Positions 1 to 8,835 are shown, counted from the first letter of the stretch. The stretch is 64,000 nt of DNA from Rhizobium indicum (GCF_005862305.2 NZ_CP054024.1:1-64000), one strand, 5' to 3'. Notes: generated from the letters alone by a model not told the origin. Program-made: numbers and translations.

Positions 1-458
1 CCGGTCACTGCGCGCAGTTCCAGCCGACCGTCATCCATCTCAAGCGTCTTGACGAGCTCGGCACGATGATTGAGCAGGCCATGCTGCAGATTGATGGCAG
101 CAAGTGGCGCCGGCAGTTGCCGCATGTAGGTGGCGGGAGCGCCAACGAGGCTGCAAAGCTGCCCGTAGCTCCAGTGCGTCGGTGCGATCGCTTGGCGCTG
201 ACCTGGGACAACAAGCTCAAGCCGCTCCGCATTGTCGCGGGTTGCCTCGACGCGGATCGCAGCGCTTTCGATCGTTCGGGCATGGGCGCGCTCGGCGCGG
301 GACCGGACGGTGTCGTAGAGATCGCTCAGCGACAGGAACCGTTCGTCGTCGGGACGGGAAAACCATTCCGACGAAACGCGGGCGATCCGTTCGCCGCGGG
401 AGATATCGACCTTGAAGGCGGAGCGGGCGGACGGGTTGTTGGAGGTGAGAGTGGTCAT
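1..458 (-). CDS. DUF932 domain protein, C-terminus outside window
   Basis: Only the N-terminal ~152 residues are present; the frame is open to the window edge. The start ATG at 458 has a strong ribosome site (TAAGGAG, 7 nt upstream). The sequence reads EWFSRPDDERFLSLSDLYD early and LVGAPATYMRQLPAPLAA near residue 110, the pattern of the DUF932 (phage/plasmid-like) family common on rhizobial plasmids next to ParB-like genes. Function is unknown; plasmid maintenance or phage-related roles are guesses. It is the last visible gene of a minus-strand series with the next two upstream genes, separated from them by hairpins. Confidence 0.75.
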   Translation of the reverse strand, partial: MTTLTSNNPSARSAFKVDISRGERIARVSSEWFSRPDDERFLSLSDLYDTVRSRAERAHARTIESAAIRVEATRDNAERLELVVPGQRQAIAPTHWSYGQLCSLVGAPATYMRQLPAPLAAINLQHGLLNHRAELVKTLEMDDGRLELRAVT

Positions 459-480
459 AAGCTTTCTCCTTAAAAGCGGA

Positions 481-501
481 AACCCGGCGCGATGGCCGGG
501 C
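481..501 (-). terminator. GC-rich intergenic hairpin
   Basis: On the minus strand GCCCGGC, a 6-nt loop, then GCCGGGTT precedes the DUF932 ribosome site. The stem is perfect over 6 bp but the following T-run is short and interrupted, so attenuator or mRNA-stability element is as likely as terminator. It closely resembles the hairpin at 1206-1229. Confidence 0.45.
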
Positions 502-530
502 GAGGTTGAGAGGGATGCTGGGAGGAGGGA

Positions 531-1187
531 TCAATCGGAAGCCAGCCGGCGGTGCGCCGACCGGATCGCCGAGAGCGCCGCTCGGAATTCGGCGTTTCCG
601 ACCATGTCGGAAAGATCAACCGAGGTGACGATTGACAGGCAGGCGGCGTGGACCTCGTCGTCGGTCACGACCTCGGGTGTTAAACCCTCAAAGCTCGAGT
701 CGGCATCGAGCACCGCGGTGATTGCGTCCCGCACACGATTTTCCTGAAGCCTGACCAGGACGTGAGAAGGCCTTGGTGGGTCGACCGGCTCTTCAGGATC
801 CGGATCGCCGGCGAGAATGGCTTCTCCTCGGGCAATCGCCCAAGCAGATCGGTCGAGCCAATCGAGCGACGGTGGCCGGGCAGCACTGATGTCATCGAAC
901 AGGATCTTTAGCAGTCCGAGCAGGATCTCGAAATGACGCTCCCGGCGCTGGACAGGTTCGTCGAATTGCGGAGGGATCTGGAGCGGCGGACCCGCATAGG
1001 CCGCATGTGCGCCTTCCCAGATGCCGATGATATGAATTGGACCCGAGGAATCGAAGTCCTTCTCGGCGATATCCCAGCTGTCATCTTGGATGGCAGCACG
1101 GCACGCCGCGTCCAGCGTGTCGGCCGCGTAGGTGCGATACCGGAAGACTGGCAGGTGATAGGTGGTCTCGATGGTGAAGTCAGGCAT
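531..1187 (-). CDS. hypothetical plasmid protein (218 aa)
   Basis: The reading frame opens further upstream, but the ATG at 1187 (MPDFTIETTYHLPVFRYRTY) follows an AGGAG site at good spacing, so a 218-residue protein is preferred. It is acidic, starts with a strand-rich segment, and has no membrane segment or motif that I recognise. It lies between the ParB-like gene and the DUF932 gene on the same strand, with hairpins on both sides, and probably belongs to that plasmid accessory unit. Function unknown. Confidence 0.7.
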   Translation of the reverse strand: MPDFTIETTYHLPVFRYRTYAADTLDAACRAAIQDDSWDIAEKDFDSSGPIHIIGIWEGAHAAYAGPPLQIPPQFDEPVQRRERHFEILLGLLKILFDDISAARPPSLDWLDRSAWAIARGEAILAGDPDPEEPVDPPRPSHVLVRLQENRVRDAITAVLDADSSFEGLTPEVVTDDEVHAACLSIVTSVDLSDMVGNAEFRAALSAIRSAHRRLASD

Positions 1188-1205
1188 AGGTGTCTCCTGA
1201 AACGG

Positions 1206-1229
1206 AAAAACCCGGCACGGTGGCCGGGC
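1206..1229 (-). terminator. Rho-independent-type hairpin between plasmid genes
   Basis: Read on the minus strand: GCCCGGC, loop CACCGT, GCCGGGTTTTT. The 6-7 bp GC stem and five Ts fit a terminator or attenuator between the ParB-like gene and the 218-aa gene; it lies just ahead of that gene's ribosome site. Confidence 0.6.
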
Positions 1230-1242
1230 TGTTGGGAAAGAA

Positions 1243-1268
1243 GACCCGACCGCAACGGCGGCCGGGTC
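1243..1268. repeat. third intergenic hairpin
   Basis: GACCCG-A-CCGC-AACG-GCGG-C-CGGGTC forms a two-part stem with a single A/C mismatch, 22 bp downstream of the ParB-like stop codon. With the hairpins at 481 and 1206 it makes a set of three in the intergenic spaces of this block. Confidence 0.5.
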
Positions 1269-1290
1269 AGCCGATGTGATGCTCGTGAAC

Positions 1291-3417
1291 CTATTCAGCG
1301 GCGGCGAGATGATCGCCGTCGAGCCCACTTTCCGTATCGCCCGTGTCATCGCTCGATGTTTCCGGCTCTTCGACCAGGAAGGCCGGCAGGTCCTGAATTT
1401 CCATAGTCTCAGCCTGATCGGGCTCGACGGCGTCATCTCCGACAGCGTCGCTATCGATGATGCCTTCGCCGTTCGTCATGCGAAGCGGTTCCGGCAGCCA
1501 GCCGCAGCCTGTCATCAGCCGTTCCGCCTCACGGGCCATGTCGGTTTTCTTGAGATGGCCGATCAGCTCCGCTGCCTGGTCCCCCTTTGCCTCGCGAACC
1601 GCCTGCAGGATGTGCGCCTTGGTGACGCGGCCGAGATAGTTGTCGGCGGTCGGCGTCCAGCCGGCTTCCACCATCTCGAAACCGATCGAGCGGGACAGCT
1701 GCTCGGCATGAGTGATCGCCCGGGTCCCCTTGTTCCAGGGTTCGATCACCGCGTTGACCGAAAGCGAGGCGCAATGCGCAAACAGGGCCTGCCGGCTGAC
1801 CTCATCGAGCTTCATCAGGAAATCCCAGAGATCGTTCGGGTCCTTGGGCAAATCCTGGCCCCAGCCTTCCTGCCTTTGATCGATCTCCTTCGCCCAGACC
1901 GTTTCGCCGAGGCCGGGCGTCTGGCTGAAGCGAGCGCTTTGCAGTGTCACCTCCAGGCACGAGTCCGACCCGTAGACGTAGAAGGTCTTCAGGACAAAGG
2001 CATGCAGGACCGCGATGAAGGCGATGACAGGATCGTTCGCCAACGCGTTGCGCAGCGCCACAGTGCGCGCCGCAGTCAGATCGAGAACCAGCCGGTCGGG
2101 AAGCGGCTTGATCGTCTCGTCCTCGTCGTCCGGTTGGGTGTCCTCGCCGCCGGCCGCCTGGGTTGCCGAAAGATCACCGCCATGATCGGCACCATCGTCG
2201 CCGGCATCAGCCGAGGGATCGGTCTCATCCTTCGGTTCGTCCTCCGGCCGCACGAAGCCTCGCTCGATCTTGAGCTCGCCACCGGCGCCGAGCGACACGA
2301 AGACACCGCCGCGGGCGACCTCCTGCGGATCGAAAACGTACGGACGGTCGTTGAGCCGGTCGAGCTCGCTGCCGAGTTCCTCCAGCTTCTGTTCGGTCGC
2401 TTCCGAGTACTCATCTGCCTCCGCATACTCTGCGTCGAGCTTGTCGTATTTGGCGCGGGTGGCGTCATAGCGGGCCAGTTCGTCTTCAGTCATTTCGGCC
2501 TGCTCGCCGTAGAAGCGGCGCAGGCCGGATGTGTGGCCGTAGGAGAAATCGAAGGCGGCTTCGACCCACTGCCAGCCTTCGCTCACCTGGATCGCCTCGG
2601 CGTCAGCCTTGAGTTTTTCCATCACGAGCTGCTCAAGCAACGCCGGATCCTGCAGCCAGCCACCCTGATCCTGGTCGAACAGATCGCGCATGGTCACACC
2701 GCCTGCGGCCTCGTAGGCTTCGATGCCGACATAGACGGCGCGGCGGTCGCTAGCACGGATTGCGGTTTCGGTCAGCAGCCGGCGGATGTAATAGGGCTCG
2801 CGACTTTGCGAACGGGAGACCGTATCCCAGACCTGCTCCTGGCGAACGTGGTCGTTGGAGATCGAGAAGGCGATGATCTGTTCGAGCGTCATCTCGTCCT
2901 CGGCATAGAAGTCGAGAAGCCGTGGGGAGACGGAGGCCAGCCGCAAGCGCTGCTTGACGGTCGCGACCGAGACGAAGAAGCGCGCGGCGATCTCCTCCTC
3001 GCCAAGCCCCTGCTCCCGCAAGGTCTGGAAAGCGCGGAACTGATCGAGCGGGTGCAGGCTGACGCGCTGGACGTTTTCGGCGAGCGAGTCCTCGACTTCG
3101 AGGGTTTCGCCGTTGCTGACGATGCAGGGAACACCGGCGGTCTTGGCCAACCGCTTCTGCGCGACGAGGCGCTCGAGGGCGCGATAACGGCGCCCGCCAG
3201 CCGGGATGCGGTAGACGCCGGTCTCGTTGCCATCGCCATCGAGTTCGGGACGGACGTTGAGGCTGGTCAGCAGACCCCGGTGGGCGATGTCTTCGGCGAG
3301 ATCCTCGATCGACACGCCTGCTTTGATCTTTCGGACGTTCTCTTGGCTCAACGTAAGCTTGTTGAAGGGTATGTCGCGGGCTGTACTAAGGGTGATTTTC
3401 TGGATGGCTTGTGCCAT
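1291..3417 (-). CDS. large ParB/RepB-like nuclease-fold protein (708 aa)
   Basis: The N-terminal ~170 residues carry the ParB pattern: DLAEDIAHRGLLTSL, GGRRYRALERL (about residue 75), the AENVQR box (about 113) and a helix-turn-helix segment EEEIAARFFVSVATVKQRL. The remaining ~500 residues are an acidic, partly coiled-coil C-terminal part not found in chromosomal ParB (about 290 aa). Proteins of this build are common on rhizobial plasmids beside DUF932 genes and are distinct from RepB. The start ATG has GGAG about 8 nt upstream. It probably binds DNA; a role in partition, transfer or nucleoid structure is not shown. A similarly long frame on the opposite strand is a codon-bias shadow. Confidence 0.85.
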   Translation of the reverse strand: MAQAIQKITLSTARDIPFNKLTLSQENVRKIKAGVSIEDLAEDIAHRGLLTSLNVRPELDGDGNETGVYRIPAGGRRYRALERLVAQKRLAKTAGVPCIVSNGETLEVEDSLAENVQRVSLHPLDQFRAFQTLREQGLGEEEIAARFFVSVATVKQRLRLASVSPRLLDFYAEDEMTLEQIIAFSISNDHVRQEQVWDTVSRSQSREPYYIRRLLTETAIRASDRRAVYVGIEAYEAAGGVTMRDLFDQDQGGWLQDPALLEQLVMEKLKADAEAIQVSEGWQWVEAAFDFSYGHTSGLRRFYGEQAEMTEDELARYDATRAKYDKLDAEYAEADEYSEATEQKLEELGSELDRLNDRPYVFDPQEVARGGVFVSLGAGGELKIERGFVRPEDEPKDETDPSADAGDDGADHGGDLSATQAAGGEDTQPDDEDETIKPLPDRLVLDLTAARTVALRNALANDPVIAFIAVLHAFVLKTFYVYGSDSCLEVTLQSARFSQTPGLGETVWAKEIDQRQEGWGQDLPKDPNDLWDFLMKLDEVSRQALFAHCASLSVNAVIEPWNKGTRAITHAEQLSRSIGFEMVEAGWTPTADNYLGRVTKAHILQAVREAKGDQAAELIGHLKKTDMAREAERLMTGCGWLPEPLRMTNGEGIIDSDAVGDDAVEPDQAETMEIQDLPAFLVEEPETSSDDTGDTESGLDGDHLAAAE

Positions 3418-3673
3418 ATCGTATCTCCATGACGGACTGGGCGGAGCCTCTCTCCACCCCTTTCAATCCGCCACAGCTTTCCCGTCCCTCCTCTTCCTCT
3501 ATCGCCTCCCCACCACGTCCCACCGTCTCTTCGGCAGGCGACGCTTCCCTTGCGCCCTGGAGCCGGCAATACTGGGCCAGGGATTAAACCCTTCGGGTAC
3601 GACTGGCGCAGCCAGGATTGAGCGTTGCACACAGGACCTCATGTCCGAAAACTATTCGTGTTCTTGTTTTGTT

Positions 3674-4168
3674 CTATTTGCAATCAGCTCTAGGAGAAGG
3701 CCTTATCCTTTTTTTTTTCTGGAGCAGAACCCATACCGCGAATGCCTTGCGATCCGATCGCGGCGCCGATGCAAGATCTCTGATTGCCTGCTCACAGTTG
3801 TCGATTAGAACGAGGACTTCTGCCCGCACATAACGCGCAAGCGGGTCGTAATCGGCGCGATGACGTTCTTCCTGCAGGATGACAAACGTATCAGCGAATG
3901 AGACGATATTGCCCGGAAAGCCGCGGCTTGCCGCCGCTTTGCAGGAATTTTTCGCGACACCGTGCTCGAGAGTCCGATAGACTTGCGCCCATGCCGGCTC
4001 ACTGCGCGTATCGCCTGTCCCCACCAGTAGATCGGCACAATCGCGAGCCAGCGCATGAAACAGCGCATAGTAAGCTGTACTGACACCACGTTTGAGGTCG
4101 GACTGGCGTGGACGCTTGGGGCTGGCCTTGGCAAGCCGCCGAGCGGTGGCGATTAAATCATTCGACAC
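3674..4168 (-). CDS. HEPN-type protein (candidate RNase toxin)
   Basis: The start is GTG at 4168, directly after the TAA of the upstream gene (TAAGTG). The protein of up to 164 aa contains VSTAYYALFHALARDCADLL and, near residue 115, ERHRADYDPLARYVRAEVL, the helical layout of HEPN proteins with a polar R/H motif. HEPN proteins are often RNases in toxin-antitoxin or abortive-infection units. A run of ten Ts at about 3709-3718 lies near the 3' end, so the last ~18 residues (after LLQKKK) may be a slipped-frame tail. Tight linkage to the 97-aa gene suggests a two-gene module. Confidence 0.6.
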   Translation of the reverse strand: MSNDLIATARRLAKASPKRPRQSDLKRGVSTAYYALFHALARDCADLLVGTGDTRSEPAWAQVYRTLEHGVAKNSCKAAASRGFPGNIVSFADTFVILQEERHRADYDPLARYVRAEVLVLIDNCEQAIRDLASAPRSDRKAFAVWVLLQKKKRIRPSPRADCK

Positions 4169-4462
4169 TTAGCTTGCGATCTTCTGCTGTTCGTCGAAAT
4201 GATGCCGAATATGCGGAAACCGCGTCTCTCCAAGGGCGCTCAAAGCCTTTCGCACCTCAGTCGAAAGACCGTAAGTGAGTTTCGAACTGATCGGCTTGTC
4301 CGAATAGGCATAATTCACGTCGACGAGCAGGATCGGATCGCCATCGCTGTCTCGATCGGCCCGAATGTCGGCGCCAGAAAACCCTGCCTGGCCGAGGCGA
4401 TCACGGAGGACCTTCTCAACGGCCGACTTGGTGGATTTCGATATGGTCTGTTCGTCGCTCAT
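4169..4462 (-). CDS. small protein, partner of the HEPN gene (97 aa)
   Basis: The ATG at 4462 (MSDEQTISKSTKSAVEKVL) is preferred over an upstream in-frame start that would add a hydrophobic leader. The core has the strand pattern GDPILLVDVNYAYSDKPIS and ends HIRHHFDEQQKIAS. Its stop abuts the GTG of the HEPN gene, so the two are almost certainly translated from one mRNA. I do not recognise the family; by position it may be the antitoxin or regulatory partner. Confidence 0.55.
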   Translation of the reverse strand: MSDEQTISKSTKSAVEKVLRDRLGQAGFSGADIRADRDSDGDPILLVDVNYAYSDKPISSKLTYGLSTEVRKALSALGETRFPHIRHHFDEQQKIAS

Positions 4463-4680
4463 GTTTGCAATATAGAGGATTCTGCCAAGGACCGCCACTC
4501 CCGCGGAGACGAGGGCGAGCATTTCCGTAGCTCATGCGCAAACTGTTCTGTACCAAACAGCCGGATGAAGCGCAGTCGGGCCTTGAGATCGGCTGCCGCA
4601 ATATGCATTTCTGCAACAAGAACAGCTTAGACGATGTAGATCCCAGCCTCGCAGGGAAAGAAAAGATTGGGTTGGAACCT

Positions 4681-5181
4681 ATGACAAAACCTTGGACAGT
4701 CAGCCGCGGCCCGATCGTAGCTTCGCAGATCGACATCCAGAAAGCAGACGCCATAAACGCTTTGCTAGTATGCCCGGTGGGGATCCTGCCGGCAAGGCCA
4801 GGCGATCCTATCCGACCCTTTGCTATCGGGCTCTTTGAGGAAATTCGCCCGCTTTTGAAACCCGGTGTTGGCATGGCGACGTTGCGCCGCGCGGTTGCTG
4901 CCTTTGTCCACTCCAAGCGATATTATTTCGCGAGCGCCCAGCCCAATTCCGTTCGCCATGATCTGGACGGTAGGCCGCTGGAAGCCCTGAGCGAGGATGA
5001 TCGCATGACGGCGCAGAACCGTTTTCTAGGTTTGAAGCAAAAGGCAACCGGCGGTGAGCGAAACTCAGAGCCGTCTTCACCCTCCCCTTCCTCGACGTCA
5101 GGCGCGACAAAATCAGAGCAGATCCGTGCGAGCCTTCTCGGCCGCGGAAAAATGCAGCACACCTCGTCCATCTCGTCTTGA
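4681..5181 (+). CDS. ProQ/FinO-family RNA chaperone
   Basis: The middle of the protein matches the ProQ/FinO fold: AINALLVCPVGILPARPG, RPFAIGLFEEIRPLLKPG, LRRAVAAFVHSKRYYFAS and RHDLDGRPLEALSEDDR, in family order. ProQ/FinO proteins bind structured RNAs; plasmid copies such as FinO control conjugation through antisense RNA. The open frame runs back to 4534, but those residues look non-coding, so the ATG at 4681 is used. The C-terminal ~45 residues are Ser/Pro-rich and low complexity. A plausible partner is plasmid antisense RNA, but nothing here shows the target. Confidence 0.75.
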   Translation: MTKPWTVSRGPIVASQIDIQKADAINALLVCPVGILPARPGDPIRPFAIGLFEEIRPLLKPGVGMATLRRAVAAFVHSKRYYFASAQPNSVRHDLDGRPLEALSEDDRMTAQNRFLGLKQKATGGERNSEPSSPSPSSTSGATKSEQIRASLLGRGKMQHTSSISS

Positions 5182-5270
5182 GCCGACGTCGACCACCACC
5201 CCAATCGCTTCTCAAACGATAGACCCTCGACTGCCAACGAGGATCTTCACCCCTAAAAATCCGGACGTAG

Positions 5271-6671
5271 ATGCAACACGCAAAAATTACACGTACCCAG
5301 CACCCGGTCGGCCATGGGGGCTTTCACTCCGGATTGATCTCGACTGTCGAGGGGTCGCCCGACGGCGTGCGCTCTGCCAATGAGCGCCTCGTCACAAGCT
5401 TTTCCTATGTCTATGACTGCGGCTCGGAACGAAGCGACGCTTTCAACAGTGAAATGTCGCTCTACCGTGCAGCATGCGACGGAAAGACGGACGTGCTTTT
5501 TGTTTCACATCTTCATGCTGATCACATCAACGGCATCGATCGTCTGCAGGCAATGGCGCCAGCGAAGACGGTCATCGTTCCTTACCTGGATGTTGTAGAG
5601 CGCCTGCTTTTCGTGCTTTCCGATTTTGAGCGCGGTACGGTATCCCGATCGTCGCTCGACTACTTTGAGAGCCCCGTAGCCTGGTGGGTCGGGAGAGGTG
5701 CGGAGCGGGTCATCTTCCTTCAACCGGGCGGGCCTGACGATATCCCTCCTCCGCGTGGCGCGGAACCCGACGGTCCGATCGACGGCCCGTCCGCTGGACG
5801 CCGGATACGACTTGATGACGCTCCATCCAAAGGCTCGTCGGCAAACAGACTGGCGACTTACTTGCGTGCCCCACACGGGCCGATCGCTGAAAAGCTCACT
5901 CCTGCGGATCCGACAGCGCGAGAGACGCAAATCGGCGCCTATGTGGCTGCATCCGGCTCGTATCTCCAGCTTGAGTGGCAATCCTTTACAGGTGACGCGT
6001 GGCGCAGGGGCGATTGGGTTCTCCTGCCCTATGTCCATCCGGTCGATGATCCCGCCCGAAACCGGTTTCTCCGGGACATTAAAAAGGTGCTTGGTTTCCG
6101 GGGAAATGACGAGGCAAAGCTCGCCAAATCGCTGCTTGAGCACATACGCTCTATGGAAAGTGCCAAGCGGCTGGTCGAAATCTACACCCGGCATTTTGCC
6201 GGAGGACACAATGCGATTTCGATGTCACTTTACTCTGGGCCGTTATCTCAACGCGCCGTCGCAAGCTCAAGCCACACCGAGCCATCCCGGCAATGGCTCT
6301 CCTCGCTCGAAGGACCACCCTACGGTCGCTTCTTCTGGTCACATGATGGCATCGGCTGGCTCGGAACGGGTGACGCCGCGCTTCGGCATGATAAATGGCG
6401 CCAGCCATGGCGGACGTTTTTCGAAGGCTTTGATGACCGAATTGCGGTCATGACATTGCCACATCATGGTTCCGCCAATAATTTCCATCCGGAAATCCTT
6501 GGGTTCCGAGCATTGCGGTTCGCGCTTGCCACGACTGTCGAGGCTCGAAACCGCGTGTCTCGCCTGAGAGAGACGCTCGGCGCGGTTGAACAGGCGGGTA
6601 TTCATACACGAGTTATCGACGATGGACGCTTAAGCCGTTTCACTGTCACTTGCGAACGTAGCATGGCCTAG
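5271..6671 (+). CDS. metallo-beta-lactamase-fold protein (466 aa)
   Basis: The metal-binding signature VSHLHADHINGID (HxHxDH) lies near residue 80 after the strand FSYVYDCGS, and a later LPHHGSANNF supplies the second His region, as in ComEC/Rec2-like MBL proteins. There is no signal peptide or membrane segment, so it is a cytosolic hydrolase, possibly a nuclease. Proteins of this build occur in predicted conflict systems. It lies downstream of the ProQ-like gene on the same strand (gap 89 nt). A second, different MBL protein lies at 35857-37158. Substrate unknown. Confidence 0.75.
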   Translation: MQHAKITRTQHPVGHGGFHSGLISTVEGSPDGVRSANERLVTSFSYVYDCGSERSDAFNSEMSLYRAACDGKTDVLFVSHLHADHINGIDRLQAMAPAKTVIVPYLDVVERLLFVLSDFERGTVSRSSLDYFESPVAWWVGRGAERVIFLQPGGPDDIPPPRGAEPDGPIDGPSAGRRIRLDDAPSKGSSANRLATYLRAPHGPIAEKLTPADPTARETQIGAYVAASGSYLQLEWQSFTGDAWRRGDWVLLPYVHPVDDPARNRFLRDIKKVLGFRGNDEAKLAKSLLEHIRSMESAKRLVEIYTRHFAGGHNAISMSLYSGPLSQRAVASSSHTEPSRQWLSSLEGPPYGRFFWSHDGIGWLGTGDAALRHDKWRQPWRTFFEGFDDRIAVMTLPHHGSANNFHPEILGFRALRFALATTVEARNRVSRLRETLGAVEQAGIHTRVIDDGRLSRFTVTCERSMA

Positions 6672-7210
6672 GCGGCCGTCGGGGCGAGGCTATGCGCGAA
6701 AATGTCGTTTTGCATTTATTGTAAGATCCCGCTCCCACCGAAATCACAAATCGCACGATGAGGAGACGAGGTTCGCCTCCCGCGCCTCCGTGTGCGGGGG
6801 CAGACGGATACGTCGGGCAGCCACGGCAAACTCCGCCTGCGGTGGAATCGAAGCTTGTATGTTCGCCACCCACCCAGCACTCGCTGCCCTTCTTGCTCTG
6901 CCTCGCCGGACGAGCTTCTCTGATAATCTGTTTATCAAATCTGTGAGGGGCGAGCATACTGGCGGCGCGTAGGCTTCGTCAGCGCCCGACAGCCCTCCTG
7001 CTACGAGTTCTTGGAGATGAACGATGATCCCGTCACGATCCCGCAGACTTTGCACGAGGCATCGAAGCAGGAAAGTACGCGGCACCCGCGGGGTCCACAC
7101 TTTTCAAAAGCCCGCGCGCTCATGGCCGGCGCGGCGCTCAACTCGAAGAACCTGACGGCGACGAAGACCGTTGGTCTGTGAAACCGATGTGATTTCAGTC
7201 CCTTGAGGCG

Positions 7211-7226
7211 GTTAGTCACGACTAAC
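7211..7226. promoter_or_regulatory. parS-like palindrome, copy 1
   Basis: GTTAGTCACGACTAAC has perfect 7-bp arms around a central AC. It fits the repABC centromere pattern GTTNNNNGCNNNNAAC except for the first central base. It would bind RepB. It lies 337 bp beyond the repC stop codon. Confidence 0.65.
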
Positions 7227-7540
7227 GGCCAATAAGCTCCCGTCAGCGACGCCTGTTGAGCAATTCCAACGAACGCAAGCACCTGTCTTCCACCCGATTG
7301 TCTGAGAACTGGAAGCCAGACCGGTTCGAGTGTTTCAGACCATGGTAGGTAAAGAAATTACCCGAGATTCACACCAGCAACTCTACAGCCAGCACTAACT
7401 TTCCCTCCCCCGATGTCCAATATCGCGATGCCTGGATTGCAGTAGAACGAACTTTGCTGCCAAACCGCAAAATTCGCGGGCTAGAAGACGGAAACGCCAA
7501 GCAGTCCAGAAACACCTTTTTATTTCAGTCGTTTAGCGCA

Positions 7541-7556
7541 GTTAGTCGCAACTAAC
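7541..7556. promoter_or_regulatory. parS-like palindrome, copy 2
   Basis: GTTAGTCGCAACTAAC matches the repABC parS pattern GTTNNNNGCNNNNAAC exactly and lies 6 bp beyond the repC stop. It probably binds RepB. One arm base differs from perfect symmetry. Confidence 0.75.
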
Positions 7557-7562
7557 GGCGAT

Positions 7563-8777
7563 TTACACCGCTTGAAGGAGCCTGCCACCATTGTTGCGGA
7601 GTAGCGCCATGATCACCGGACCGAGAGAAAACTCATCCCGCTCGGCTCGCCGCGTGAGATCCCGCAGATATCCACCTGGGGAATTGATCAGATTTGCGCG
7701 CTCAAGAATGCAACCGACTGCCACCGCGGCATTTTCCGGCCCCATGACCTCGCACGCATCTTGGTAAGCAGATGGGCTGATTCCCAGCATCGATCTCACC
7801 ACGACCGCTGCCGACATAAGATCACGCCAGCTACCGACAGCTCCGCCCGGTCCATAGTCAGCCAACTGCTGACAGGCCTTCAGCACCACACCAAGAGAGA
7901 AAGCCTTCAGCGGCTCGACCTTTGGCTTGTCGGGTTTGCTCGGCTTCACGCCCTGCTCTTTTTCAGAGCTAGGTTCAAACTCATAGATGGATTCGGGATT
8001 TGAATTCTGTATGTGCTGCTCAAATTGAGCATCATTGGTGCTACTAAATTGTGAATTCTGCTGATCTTCCAATCGATTAATGATCTCGTCGCGAAGAAGC
8101 TCCATTTCGTCCAGAACACCCGCTACGTCTTCCATGGTCGGGGACCGGGGAATACGGGCAACGAGTTCAACATACATCGCTTCAATGGTTAGCCAGTCGC
8201 CCTCGGCACCCTCCTCCATTGCTGCCGAAATCAGCTTGCGAACGTCACGGCGGCAGATCGTCAGGTTCTCCTTGGCTTTCCGGAATGCGGAACGCGCGGC
8301 AACGACTTTCTGCGCGATGAGAGCCAATTCTTCGGATCGGGCGAGCATTGGTGAGAGATCGAAGCCGAAGGCATTCTCGATTTCACCAGCATTGTTCTTG
8401 CGCGCGAAGCGTTTGCCGTTCGCGCTGTCCTTCCGAACGATCAGCCCGGATTCCACCAGCAATGCAAGATGACGGCGAAGTGTTGCTCCGGCCATGCCAT
8501 GGGCGCGCAGAATCAATTGTGCGTTCGATGGAAACACCACCAACTGTGCCTCCTGGCGCAATTCGTTCTCCGGGTAGAAACTTAGCAGCGCGTCGAGCAC
8601 AGCAAGGCTGCTCGACTGCAGGCCGAGCGCTTCCCTAGCCTCTGAAGCGTCCCGGAAGACCTTCCACTTTTCGACCGATTTTCCCGCCTTAATCTCTCTT
8701 GTAGCGACCTGTCGCTTCACGAGAGCAAGCGTCATAGACCGCCGCCCAAAGGGCGTCGTCACACTTCCTGTTTGCAT
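7563..8777 (-). CDS. repC: RepC replication initiator
   Basis: The 404-aa protein has RepC hallmarks: N-terminal MTLALVKRQVATREI, LGLQSSSLAVLDALLSFYP, an HTH region around AHGMAGATLRRHLALLVESG, and the C-terminal block SPGGYLRDLTRRAERDEFSLGP. RepC is the only replication protein needed by repABC plasmids and binds an origin inside its own gene. It is the last gene of the operon; the start ATG has AGGTGA upstream. Expression is limited post-transcriptionally by the antisense RNA in the repB-repC gap. Confidence 0.95.
   Translation of the reverse strand: MQTGSVTTPFGRRSMTLALVKRQVATREIKAGKSVEKWKVFRDASEAREALGLQSSSLAVLDALLSFYPENELRQEAQLVVFPSNAQLILRAHGMAGATLRRHLALLVESGLIVRKDSANGKRFARKNNAGEIENAFGFDLSPMLARSEELALIAQKVVAARSAFRKAKENLTICRRDVRKLISAAMEEGAEGDWLTIEAMYVELVARIPRSPTMEDVAGVLDEMELLRDEIINRLEDQQNSQFSSTNDAQFEQHIQNSNPESIYEFEPSSEKEQGVKPSKPDKPKVEPLKAFSLGVVLKACQQLADYGPGGAVGSWRDLMSAAVVVRSMLGISPSAYQDACEVMGPENAAVAVGCILERANLINSPGGYLRDLTRRAERDEFSLGPVIMALLRNNGGRLLQAV
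7976..8080. other. probable oriV: AT-rich segment inside repC
   Basis: This stretch of repC is visibly AT-richer than its surroundings and encodes a Gln/Ser/Asn-rich linker. In studied repABC plasmids the origin lies within repC in an AT-rich segment. Assignment here is by position and composition only. Confidence 0.45.
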
Positions 8778-8835
8778 CCTCTTTCACCTTTCAAAAGGCA
8801 AAAGAAATCGGCTCACCAAATCGGTGCCAAGACTC

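Larger units (their letters stand above)
6672..7562. other. intergenic region downstream of repC
   Basis: No convincing gene is seen in these ~890 bases. Several short open frames exist on both strands but lack ribosome sites and family features. The region holds two copies of a ~38-bp motif (7191-7229 and 7521-7559), each starting ATTTCAGTC and containing a parS-like palindrome. Confidence 0.5.

Noticed and set aside
1276..3432. 718-residue open frame on the + strand
   Set aside because: It mirrors the ParB-like gene on the other strand; it has no ribosome site or motif, while the minus-strand protein has clear ParB boxes.
4534..4680. N-terminal extension of the ProQ/FinO gene
   Set aside because: Residues before 4681 show no homology-like pattern and the start lacks a ribosome site.
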